From Frigoribacterium endophyticum (lineage in GTDB: Bacteria; Actinomycetota; Actinomycetes; Actinomycetales; Microbacteriaceae), in NCBI RefSeq assembly GCF_011759585.1, contig NZ_JAAOYV010000001.1, positions 124,001 through 188,000 of the forward strand: 64,000 nt of DNA, written 5' to 3'. Shown here piece by piece: positions 1 through 7,085 of the stretch. Numbering within the stretch: position 1 is the stretch's first letter; each line of letters opens with the position of its first letter. The position numbers were made by a program, and so were the translations under genes. The notes beneath the pieces are model-generated. The model saw nothing but the letters and a program-made list of their open reading frames with translations, did not search any database and had not been told where the DNA came from.

Positions 1-162
1 CTGCACGATGCGTCACGGAATGGTCGGACGGGGGCGGATTGTCAGCTAAGCTCGCCGCTCTTGTGGCTCCGGCCGGAGTGGGCGTATAAACGACAGGTAA
101 CGGGGAACACGCGACGCAGTCACGCGGAGATCAGGTGCCTCCTCTTCTCAGTCAGGCGCCTC

Positions 163-1485
163 ATGGCCCGTTCGACCTCCTCCCGTCCCCTCTTCTCCGC
201 CCGTCCGGTGCTCGCCGGGGCCGTCGTCCTCGGCGTCGCCGCCGCGCTGGCCCTCTCCACGGCTCCCTCCGCCCGGGCCATCGGGCTGATCGACCTCGGC
301 GACGCGACGAGCTTCGCGGTGCTCGGCGGCCAGACCGTCACGAACACCGGCGTCTCGGTGGTGCAGGGCGACGTCGGCCTCTCGCCCGGGACGTCGATCA
401 CCGGGTTCCAGGGCGGCCCCGGCGTCGTCACCGACGGGACCCTGCACGCCACGGACGCCCTCGCGGCCCGGGCGCAGGCGTCGCTGCAGCGCGCCTACGA
501 GCAGTCGGCCAGCCTCAGCCCGCAGGCCAGCATCTCGCTCGCCGACCCCGCCGACCGCCTCCTCACGCCCGGCGTCTACGCGACCGACGGCGTCGACGCC
601 CTGCTGCCCGACACCGCCGCGCTGACCTTCGCCGGCGACGCGGCCTCGACCTGGGTCATCCAGGTGCCCCAGGACCTCACCATCGGCAGCGGCACGTCGA
701 TGGTCTTCACCGGCGGCGCCAGCGGCTGCAACGTCTTCTGGCAGGTCGGGCGCTCCGCGACCATCGGCGGCGGCTCGGCGTTCGCCGGCACGGTCATGGC
801 CCAGACCTCCATCTCGGTCGTCGCGACCTCGACCGTCGACGGGCGCCTCCTCGCCCGCACCGGCGCCGTCACCCTCGACACGACGCGCATCGTCCGCGAC
901 GCCTCCTGCAACGAGGCCCCGCAGATCACCTCGTCGGCCCCGACCGACGCCACCGCCGGCACGCCCTACGCCTTCACCGTGACCGCCACCGGCAGCCCCA
1001 CGCCCACGTTCACGTCGACCACGCTGCCCGCCGGCCTCTCGCTCGACGCCACGACCGGGGTCATCTCGGGCACGCCCACGACGCCCGGCACCACCACGGT
1101 GACCGTCACGGCCACCAACGGCGTCGCTCCGGCCGACACCGCGACGTACACGCTCACCACCCTCGAGGCCGCCGTGGTGACCCCGCCGGTCGTGCCGGTC
1201 ACCCCGCCCGTCGTGCCCGTCACGCCGCCCGTCACGCCGGTCACGCCGGTCGTGCCCGGGACGCCGACGACGCCGGGCGCCACCACGCCGCCGGTGACGA
1301 CGACCCGCATCACGCCCGTCGCCGACCGCGGCCGCGTGGCCGCCCGTGACGGCGGAGCCCTCGCCTACACCGGCTCCGAGGCCACGCTGCCCCTGGCCGT
1401 CGGGGCCGCCGCGCTGCTCGCCGGGCTCGCCCTCGTGCTGGGCACGCGCCTCCGTCGTCGCGGGGAGCAGCAGCACCGCGGCTAG
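163..1485 (+). CDS. Ice-binding-like (DUF3494) surface protein with LAxTG sorting signal
   Basis: Predicted exported, wall-anchored protein of 440 residues. Residues 1-40 look like a signal peptide ending in ARA. About 45-250 resemble the DUF3494/ice-binding beta-solenoid family (LGDATSFAVLGG, then GDVGLSPGTSITGF). An Ig-like repeat follows (about 245-335, containing SGTPTTPGTTTVTVTATN), then a Pro/Val/Thr stalk of VTPPVVP repeats. The C-terminus is LAYTG, a hydrophobic helix and an RRR tail. LAxTG is the known class E sortase signal in actinobacteria; no class E sortase lies in this window. ATG 163 is preferred because it opens a clean signal peptide; an in-frame TTG at 61 would add 34 residues. 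Ice binding is inferred from family only; an adhesin role is equally possible. Confidence 0.8.
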   Translation: MARSTSSRPLFSARPVLAGAVVLGVAAALALSTAPSARAIGLIDLGDATSFAVLGGQTVTNTGVSVVQGDVGLSPGTSITGFQGGPGVVTDGTLHATDALAARAQASLQRAYEQSASLSPQASISLADPADRLLTPGVYATDGVDALLPDTAALTFAGDAASTWVIQVPQDLTIGSGTSMVFTGGASGCNVFWQVGRSATIGGGSAFAGTVMAQTSISVVATSTVDGRLLARTGAVTLDTTRIVRDASCNEAPQITSSAPTDATAGTPYAFTVTATGSPTPTFTSTTLPAGLSLDATTGVISGTPTTPGTTTVTVTATNGVAPADTATYTLTTLEAAVVTPPVVPVTPPVVPVTPPVTPVTPVVPGTPTTPGATTPPVTTTRITPVADRGRVAARDGGALAYTGSEATLPLAVGAAALLAGLALVLGTRLRRRGEQQHRG

Positions 1486-1609
1486 TCCCGTCCGCGGGCA
1501 CGGAGCGTGCCGCGTGCGCCCGCCGGCTGTCAAGCCCCGGACGTCGCCCGGGCCGCCGGGTTCGGTGGGTCGTGACCGACACCACGACCACGGGAAGGCA
1601 GGTGACCTC

Positions 1610-2050
1610 GTGATCGAACGAGGGAACACGACGCACGATCCGGAGCAGGACGAGCAGCTGGCACACGAGGCGCAGGGCCTCGTGCAGGGCCGGGGAGGCG
1701 TGGGCCACGTCCAAGAGGCCCGCCAGACCGAGCCGCTGCCCGACGACACGGACTCCGCCGAGGTGCAGCAGGCTGCGGGCCTCGACGGCGAGCTCGTCGA
1801 CGTCGAGACCGCGGTGACGCCCGAGCCGCCGAGCACCGGGGGCGACGGCACGGACACGCTCACGGAGACCGCCGCGGGGCTCAGCGCCGACCTCGTCGCG
1901 GTCAGCACGGAGACGCCCGAGGGAGCCGACGTCGAGCGCGCCGAGCCCGACGGCTCGGACCCGTCGGCGCCCGGCCAGCCCGTCACCGACGTGGCCGGGG
2001 CCGACGCACGAGCCTCCGAGGGGGCCTCCGCCGACGGAGCGGGCTCGTGA
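1610..2050 (+). CDS. Acidic hypothetical protein coupled to the baeRF gene
   Basis: A 146-residue, strongly acidic, low-complexity protein rich in Glu, Asp, Ala and Pro, with no signal peptide or membrane segment. I do not recognise a family. The GTG at 1610 follows a GGAAGG about 11 bases upstream. The stop codon overlaps the GTG of the next gene (GTGA, 4 bases), so the two are probably translationally coupled and the protein may act with the rescue factor. The C-terminal half is mostly disordered-looking sequence. Confidence 0.6.
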   Translation: MIERGNTTHDPEQDEQLAHEAQGLVQGRGGVGHVQEARQTEPLPDDTDSAEVQQAAGLDGELVDVETAVTPEPPSTGGDGTDTLTETAAGLSADLVAVSTETPEGADVERAEPDGSDPSAPGQPVTDVAGADARASEGASADGAGS

Positions 2051-3198
2051 CCGACACCGAGGTCGGCGACTCGCTCGCCCCGCTGCTGCGCGGCGACCGG
2101 CCGACGACCTGGGCCTACGCGGACGTCTCGGCCGACCGCGAGGACCCGCGCGGCTGGGCCGACAGCGTCGCCACGGCGACCCTCGACGCGCTCGTGCAGG
2201 CCGGCGCCCCGGTGGACGACGCCCGCGTGCTCGCCGAGGAGCTCGTCGCCCCGCCCGGAGTGCCCGCGCCGGTCAGCCGGTACGTGCTCGTGCAGGGCGG
2301 CGAGGTCGTGCTCAGCGAGGTGCTGCCCGGCCCGGCGAAGGCCGCCGACGCGCTCGGCCACGGCCCCGTGCCCGACGCGCTGCCGCTGCTGGCACACCGC
2401 CCGGTCGACCTGACCTTCCTCGTCGTCGAGGTGGGGCGCGACGGCGGCGGGTTCCGCGTGTACCGCTTCGGCCACGGCGAGGTGCAGCGCGAGCAGCAGG
2501 TGCGGGGCCGCACCGACACTCTCCACGAGATCCAGGGCGGTGGCTGGGCGCACAAGAGGATGCAGTCGCACACGGAGGAGCTGTGGCGACAGAACGTCGG
2601 CGAGCTCGGCGACGCGATCGACTCCGCCGTGCGACGTCACCGTGCCGGGCTGGTCGTGGTCGCGGGCGACATCCGGGCCCGTCAGCTGCTCGAGCTCGAG
2701 CTGTCGGAGGAGACCCGAGGCCTGCTGTCGGTGGTGCCGACCGACACCCGGGCGCCCGACGCCGCCGACGACGCCCTCGTCTCGCAGGTCGAGGTCGCCC
2801 TCGCCCGCGTCGTGGCCCAGCGGGTGCACGACGCCCTCGACCTGCTGCGCACCCACCTCGGGCGCGGCGACGGCACGGCGGTGAGCAGGGTCGGCGAGGT
2901 CTTCGCGGCGCTCGCCGCGGCGCAGGTCGACACGCTGCTGCTCGATCCGTCGGCGGTCGACGACCGCACGCTGCTCGCGCTCGGCGACGCCCCCTGGGTG
3001 GCGACCGCCCCCGAGGAGGCGCTCGGGGCCGAGGTGCTCGCGGAGCTGCCCGCCGCCTCGGCCCTGGCCCGGGCCGCGCTGCTGACCGACGCCCGCGTCG
3101 TCCTCGCGAGCGCCGGTGCCCTGCCCGGCGACACCGGCCTCGGCGCCCTGCTGCGCTGGCCCGTCGGGCCGGCGAGGCCCGGCACCGACGCGGGCTGA
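2047..3198 (+). CDS. Vms1/baeRF2-like release-factor family protein
   Basis: A 383-residue cytosolic protein resembling bacterial eRF1-like family 2 (baeRF2, Rv2629-like), related to Vms1/ANKZF1, which releases peptidyl-tRNA on stalled ribosomal large subunits. The family region is visible at about 145-180, with YRFGHGEVQRE followed by a Gly-rich GGGWAHKRMQ segment and HTEELWRQN. The C-terminal third (VVVAGDIRARQLLELEL onward) has the expected alternating alpha/beta pattern. It overlaps the upstream acidic gene by 4 bases and is followed by a short conserved gene at 3318. Ribosome rescue is inferred from family; no direct evidence is visible. Confidence 0.75.
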   Translation: MTDTEVGDSLAPLLRGDRPTTWAYADVSADREDPRGWADSVATATLDALVQAGAPVDDARVLAEELVAPPGVPAPVSRYVLVQGGEVVLSEVLPGPAKAADALGHGPVPDALPLLAHRPVDLTFLVVEVGRDGGGFRVYRFGHGEVQREQQVRGRTDTLHEIQGGGWAHKRMQSHTEELWRQNVGELGDAIDSAVRRHRAGLVVVAGDIRARQLLELELSEETRGLLSVVPTDTRAPDAADDALVSQVEVALARVVAQRVHDALDLLRTHLGRGDGTAVSRVGEVFAALAAAQVDTLLLDPSAVDDRTLLALGDAPWVATAPEEALGAEVLAELPAASALARAALLTDARVVLASAGALPGDTGLGALLRWPVGPARPGTDAG

Positions 3199-3224
3199 GC
3201 ACCGGCCGGCTCGGACGGCGCCCG

Positions 3225-3306
3225 TCCGACCGACCGACCAGCACGCACCGCACGCAAGCACGCCCGAACCGACCGACCGCACGCACCGACCGACCGACCG
3301 CACCGA
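3225..3306. repeat. CGAC/ACCG tetranucleotide-rich spacer
   Basis: The gap between the baeRF gene and the next CDS is built of imperfect ACCG/CGAC tetranucleotide runs interrupted by GCACGCA. It ends in the strong GAGGAGGA ribosome-binding site of the gene at 3318. Probably slippage-derived; no coding potential is seen. Confidence 0.6.
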
Positions 3307-3317
3307 GGAGGACCCCC

Positions 3318-3650
3318 GTGAGCGACGACTCCGCCCTGCCCCTGCCCGACTACGACCACCTGCCGCTCGGCACGCTCGAGACCCGGCTGCACGCCCTCGA
3401 CGAACCCGCCGTCGCGGCCCTGCTCGAGCACGAGCGGGCGCACGGCGACCGGCTGCCGGTCGTGCAGCTGCTCGAGGCGCGGCTGGACCGCCTCCGCGAC
3501 GGTGCCGAGCCGTCGGGCGGCCTCCCGGCCACCGAGCCGTCGGTCGGCGGAGCGCCCGCGGGCGGCTCGCGCGTGAGCCCGGCGACGGCCGGCCCGGCGA
3601 TGAACCCGCCGTCGCAGGGCGACCCGACCAACCCCGCCCAGCCTCGGTGA
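3318..3650 (+). CDS. Short conserved actinobacterial protein (DUF8129-like)
   Basis: 110 residues. The first 60 (DYDHLPLGTLETRLHALD, then LLEHERAHGDRLPVVQLLEARL) resemble a short helical domain that recurs in actinobacteria, labelled DUF8129 as far as I recall. The rest is a Pro/Gly-rich tail. GTG 3318 has a near-perfect GAGGAGGA site 5 bases upstream, which fixes the start. It lies downstream of the rescue-factor gene on the same strand, so it may belong to the same unit. Function unknown. Confidence 0.75.
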   Translation: MSDDSALPLPDYDHLPLGTLETRLHALDEPAVAALLEHERAHGDRLPVVQLLEARLDRLRDGAEPSGGLPATEPSVGGAPAGGSRVSPATAGPAMNPPSQGDPTNPAQPR

Positions 3651-3754
3651 GCACGACCCGGCCTGGTGTCTCACACCGGCCCGGCGACGGCGTGCAGCCC
3701 GCCCGGCTGCGGGGAGGGGTGGAGGCGCCGGGCGCGTCTCGCTAGCCTGGGCCC

Positions 3755-4009
3755 GTGAGCAGAGACCGAGTCCTCGCCCCCGCGCCGCCCGCCGACGGGT
3801 CGAGGCCGAAGGGGCCGGCATCGTACTTCCCGAGCATCGAGGCCACCTACGGCCGGCCGGTGCAGGAGTGGCTCGACCTCGCCGCCGACCGGCTCGACGT
3901 CGAGCCGCACATGCAGGTCGTCGCCTGGCTGAAGGCCGAGCACGGCCTGGGCCACGGCCACGCGAACGCCGTCGTCGCGTACGTGAAGGCGGCCCGCGCC
4001 GCGCAGTAG
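3755..4009 (+). CDS. DUF4287 domain protein
   Basis: A small 84-residue protein. The C-terminal part (VVAWLKAEHGLGHGHANAVV) is the hallmark of DUF4287, a short helical domain of unknown function common in actinobacteria and also found fused to DUF5655. GTG 3755 is the first start giving the full domain. It is convergent with the MFS gene on the other strand. Confidence 0.8.
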   Translation: MSRDRVLAPAPPADGSRPKGPASYFPSIEATYGRPVQEWLDLAADRLDVEPHMQVVAWLKAEHGLGHGHANAVVAYVKAARAAQ

Positions 4010-4050
4010 CCGCCCCCGCCCCCCCCGTGCCGCGACGTGGAGCGCCGGGC

Positions 4051-5271
4051 TCAGCCGGCGTCGACGAGGCCGCGGCGGCGGTGCACGGCCCAGACGGTGC
4101 CGGCGACGCCGATCAGCACGGCCGAGAGCACCATCAGCGCGGGCCAGCCGCCCACCGGCCAGACGGCGCCCGCCAGCGCCGAGCCGATCGAGCCCCCGAC
4201 GAAGTTGCCGACGACGTACGCGGTGTTGAGTCGGCTGCGCGCCGCGGGGTCGAGCGAGAGCAGCCGGGTCTGCAGCAGCACCTGCGACGACTGGATGCCG
4301 ACCGACAGCAGCGCGACGGCGATCAGCACCACGACGAGCGAGTCGCCGCCGAGGCCGGCGACGACGAGGGAGACGAGCGTGACAGCGAGCCCGACCCCGA
4401 TCGCGGGCAGCGAGAGGCCGCGGTCGAACAGGCGGCCCGCGCGCTGGGCCCCGACGGCGCCGGCGACGCCGACGATGCTGACGAGCCCGATCTGCGCCGG
4501 CGACCAGCCGTACGGCTCGGCCGAGAGCAGGAAGGTGAGGCCCGTCCAGAACATCGTGAAGACGGCCATGACGGAGGCGCCGATCACCAGCGAGACCCGC
4601 ACCTGCCGTCGACGCGCCACGGTGGTCAGCACCGACCAGAGCAGCTGACGGTACGGGGCGGCCGCGCGGCGGGGCAGCGACGGCACTGACCGCGCCATGA
4701 GGGCGGCGAGCACGACCAGCAGCACCGCCGCGACGACGTAGACGGCCCGCCAGCCGAGGGCGTCCGCGACGAGGCCGCTGATCGCCCGCGACACGAGGAT
4801 GCCGAGGATCAGCCCGCTCGCCACCGTGCCGACCACCCGCCCCCGGTCGGCGTCGGTGGCGAGGTCGCCCGCCAGCGGCGTCAGCATCTGCCCGGCCACC
4901 GTCGTGAGGCCCACCAGCGTCAGCGCCACGAGCAGCAGCGGGAAGCTCGGGGCCGCGGCGCTCGCCGCGAGCGCCAGGGCGGAGAGCAGCATGATGAGCG
5001 GCACGGCCCGCCGTCGGTCGACCCGGTCGCCGAGCGGCACGATGAAGAAGACCCCGAGGGCGTAGCCGACCTGGGTCACGGTGATCAACAGCCCGGTGGA
5101 GGCGGGGGAGACGTCGAGGTCGCCCCCGATGATGCCGAGCAGGGGCTGCGCCCAGTACAGGTTGCCGACCGCGGCGCCGCCCGCGACCGCGAAGAGCAGG
5201 GTGCGGCCCCGGGTCATCGTCGCCGTCGAGGGCGAGCCGGGCGAGGTGGGGGCAGGAGCGTCGTTCGTCAC
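4051..5271 (-). CDS. MFS transporter (drug/metabolite efflux type)
   Basis: 406-residue inner-membrane secondary transporter with about twelve hydrophobic segments. The motif A-like loop between TM2 and TM3 is visible (LGDRVDRRRAVPLIM), and a second-half counterpart is partly recognisable (AGRLFDRG). The N-terminus NLYWAQPLLGIIG is typical of the AraJ/YnfM-like exporter branch. GTG 5271 is chosen because it precedes a short Pro/Ser leader and TM1; longer in-frame extensions read into GC-rich intergenic sequence. The substrate is unknown. It stands alone with a divergent upstream region toward the VOC gene. Confidence 0.85.
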   Translation of the reverse strand: MTNDAPAPTSPGSPSTATMTRGRTLLFAVAGGAAVGNLYWAQPLLGIIGGDLDVSPASTGLLITVTQVGYALGVFFIVPLGDRVDRRRAVPLIMLLSALALAASAAAPSFPLLLVALTLVGLTTVAGQMLTPLAGDLATDADRGRVVGTVASGLILGILVSRAISGLVADALGWRAVYVVAAVLLVVLAALMARSVPSLPRRAAAPYRQLLWSVLTTVARRRQVRVSLVIGASVMAVFTMFWTGLTFLLSAEPYGWSPAQIGLVSIVGVAGAVGAQRAGRLFDRGLSLPAIGVGLAVTLVSLVVAGLGGDSLVVVLIAVALLSVGIQSSQVLLQTRLLSLDPAARSRLNTAYVVGNFVGGSIGSALAGAVWPVGGWPALMVLSAVLIGVAGTVWAVHRRRGLVDAG

Positions 5272-5539
5272 GCGGTCGACGCTACGCACTCCCGGGCAGC
5301 CGAGGGAGGCCCGGGCGGTGACCCCTCCAGGTGAGCGGCGTACGGTCGACGCCAGCAGGTGCGCCCCGCCTGCCGGGGCCGGCTCGCCGGCTCCTGGTCC
5401 CGACTCGTTTCCCGGAGCCGGGGCCGCCCCCGCCCTCCTCGCCGGCGTGCCCTTCCCTCCGGGCCCGGCCGGTGCCACGATGTGCACGAGCGCCGCCCGG
5501 CGGCCCGCCGGTGCCGACCTCGACGACGAGGAGTCGACC

Positions 5540-5977
5540 ATGTCCGTGCAGCTCACCCCCTACCTCGCCTTCCGCTCGGAGGCGCGTGAGGCTCTCGACT
5601 TCTGGGCGTCCGTGCTCGGCGGCACGCCGACGACCACCCGCTTCGGCGACTTCGGCGTGGGCACGCCGGCCGAGGCCGACAAGGTCATGCACGGCCAGCT
5701 CGAGACCGACGCCGGGCTCGTGCTGATGGCGGCCGACCGTCCCGACGAGATCCCGCTCGAGTCGGAGAACGCCATCTCGTTGTCGCTCAGCGGCGGGGCC
5801 GACGACGAGGCGGCGCTGACGCGCTGGTTCGACGGCCTCGCCGAGGGCGGGCGCGTGCACGTGCCGCTCGCGAGGGCGCCGTGGGGCGACTCGTTCGGGA
5901 TGGTCGACGACCGCTTCGGCATCCACTGGATGGTGAACAGCGCGGGCGCGGGCGCGTCCGACGCCTCCGACGCCTGA
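5540..5977 (+). CDS. VOC family (PhnB-like) protein
   Basis: 145-residue cytosolic protein of the glyoxalase/bleomycin-resistance fold, PhnB-like subgroup: YLAFRSEAREALDFWASVLGG at the start, WGDSFGMVDDRFGIHWMVN at the end. PhnB-like proteins usually lack a proven reaction. ATG 5540 has GAGGAG six bases upstream. Single gene, transcribed away from the MFS transporter. Confidence 0.85.
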   Translation: MSVQLTPYLAFRSEAREALDFWASVLGGTPTTTRFGDFGVGTPAEADKVMHGQLETDAGLVLMAADRPDEIPLESENAISLSLSGGADDEAALTRWFDGLAEGGRVHVPLARAPWGDSFGMVDDRFGIHWMVNSAGAGASDASDA

Positions 5978-6008
5978 TCCGAGTGGGCCCGCCCGGGCCC
6001 CCGGCGGC

Positions 6009-6221
6009 CTACTCCTCCGTGATCGCGACGAGGCTGATCGGCACGCCCGGCGAGATCAGCAGGTCGGCCCGCTGGTAGCGCCCCTCGCCGATGTTGACCT
6101 CGAGCCAGAACGCCTCGCCCCCGGCGACGGCGGCGAGCACGCGCTCGCGCACCGCGTCGAGCTGGTCGCCGGGCAGCGTGTAGAGCACCCCGTCGTAGTG
6201 CACGTCGACGCGCTTGGTCAC
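6009..6221 (-). CDS. Small conserved hypothetical protein, partner of DUF7882 gene
   Basis: 70 residues (begins VTKRVDVHYDGVLYTLPG, contains EAFWLEVNIGEGRYQRADLL), with no membrane segment. The GTG start overlaps the stop of the upstream DUF7882 gene by 4 bases (GTGA), so both are almost certainly co-translated. The sequence looks like a compact beta-rich domain. I do not know its function. Confidence 0.7.
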   Translation of the reverse strand: MTKRVDVHYDGVLYTLPGDQLDAVRERVLAAVAGGEAFWLEVNIGEGRYQRADLLISPGVPISLVAITEE

Positions 6222-6577
6222 GAGGCGACCCCGTTCGTGACGGGGGCGGCCCCCGGGGCCGAGCTCGCGCCTCCGGCCGGCCCGACGGGCTCGTCGACGA
6301 CCTGCAGGCCGATGTTGGTGTTGGCCGTCATCTCGAGCGCCCGGACCCACTCGGGGTTGATGCGCGGCAGACGGCTGCCGTAGTACTTGTAGACGAGCGG
6401 GATGGACGGGTGCAGCCAGATGGCGGTGCGCCCGTCGCCGACGGCCTGGTCGTCCTTCCACGAGAAGTAGAACGACTCCCCGCGGCGCAGCTTCATGCCG
6501 ATCACGATCTGCAGGTGCGCGAGGGTCCGGTCGTCGAAGTCGACGCTGAGCGCCTTGTCGTACGCGAACTTGCCCAT
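6218..6577 (-). CDS. DUF7882 family protein (often mislabelled DNA ligase)
   Basis: 119 residues. The N-terminal ~85 (MGKFAYDKALSVDFDDRTLAHLQIV in substance, then GESFYFSWKDDQAVGDGRTAIWLHP) match a small family common in Microbacteriaceae, now DUF7882 and often annotated 'ATP-dependent DNA ligase' by error transfer. No ligase motif (KxDG) is present. The tail is Gly/Ala-rich. A paralogue lies at 23934-24338. Likely operon with the 70-residue gene that overlaps its stop. Function unknown. Confidence 0.8.
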   Translation of the reverse strand: MGKFAYDKALSVDFDDRTLAHLQIVIGMKLRRGESFYFSWKDDQAVGDGRTAIWLHPSIPLVYKYYGSRLPRINPEWVRALEMTANTNIGLQVVDEPVGPAGGASSAPGAAPVTNGVAS

Positions 6578-6774
6578 GTCTGCCCCTCTGGCTGGCGGGG
6601 TGGGGGACGCCCGGCCGGTCGTCCCTCCACGAGCCCTGGCCCCCGGAGGGAACGAGGCTGCTCCCGAACGTATCGGCCCTGCTCCGGTGCCTGTCCAGGG
6701 CTTGCGCCGACCCCTGCTCGGGGGGTATCGGGCCTCGGCCCCGCACCGTCCGGGCGGCCCCCGCGTCAGCGCCG

Positions 6775-6814
6775 CGTGAGGATCGGGCCGTGCGGCGTGA
6801 GGAAGCCGTGAGGA
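6775..6814 (+). promoter_or_regulatory. Phased CGTGAGGA direct repeats upstream of kdp (candidate KdpE site)
   Basis: CGTGAGGA occurs at 6775, 6796 and 6807, offsets of 21 and 11 bases, so all copies lie on the same helix face as expected for an OmpR-family regulator such as KdpE. A weak -10 candidate TCTACT lies at 6841-6846, placing the last repeat next to the -35 position. Binding is inferred. Confidence 0.45.
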
Positions 6815-6915
6815 GCCCTGGCCGGCCCCGTCGCCCGGTGTCTACTGGCTCGCTGTGCCCGCCACGGGCACCGGGCCCGAGCGGGCCCGCCCCGTCAGCC
6901 TCCCTGGGAGTCGTC

Positions 6916-6999
6916 GTGCTCGACATCGTCTACCTGCTCGCCGTCATCGCGGTCTTCGCCGTGATCGCCTTCGTCGCGAAGGGGGTCGAGAAGCTGTGA
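6916..6999 (+). CDS. 27-residue membrane micro-ORF preceding kdpF
   Basis: One predicted membrane helix ([20 protein letters not shown]) and a KGVEKL tail. GTG 6916 has GGGAG at 6906-6910. The stop overlaps the GTG of kdpF by 4 bases, so it sits as the first gene of the kdp operon. It resembles KdpF in size but is distinct. Possibly a second small stabilising peptide of the Kdp complex; that is inference. Confidence 0.55.
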   Translation: MLDIVYLLAVIAVFAVIAFVAKGVEKL

Positions 7000-7085
7000 T
7001 CGTCGTCGAGATCGGCGCCGCCGTGCTCGCCGTCGCCGCCCTGGTCTACCTCGTCTGGGCCCTCGTGCAGCCGGAGCGCTTCTGA
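6996..7085 (+). CDS. kdpF: KdpF, small subunit of K+-transporting ATPase
   Basis: 29-residue single-helix protein ([20 protein letters not shown]), the form expected for KdpF, which stabilises the KdpFABC complex. It overlaps the preceding micro-ORF by 4 bases, and its TGA shares one base with the ATG of kdpA. Confidence 0.85.
   Translation: MIVVEIGAAVLAVAALVYLVWALVQPERF

Noticed and set aside
148-3654. Very long open frame on the minus strand across several genes, and similar frames opposite kdp, rnj and the glycosyltransferases
   Set aside because: They mirror the codon bias of high-GC genes on the opposite strand, show low-complexity Arg/Gly/Ala composition, no domains, and overlap well-supported genes.
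5984-6002. GGGCCC-rich hairpin after the VOC gene as terminator
   Set aside because: Stem is only about six pairs and overlaps the start of the convergent gene's 3' end; not distinguishable from GC background.
6218-6577. ATP-dependent DNA ligase
   Set aside because: The name is common for this family, but the protein is only 119 residues and has no KxDG or other nucleotidyltransferase motifs.
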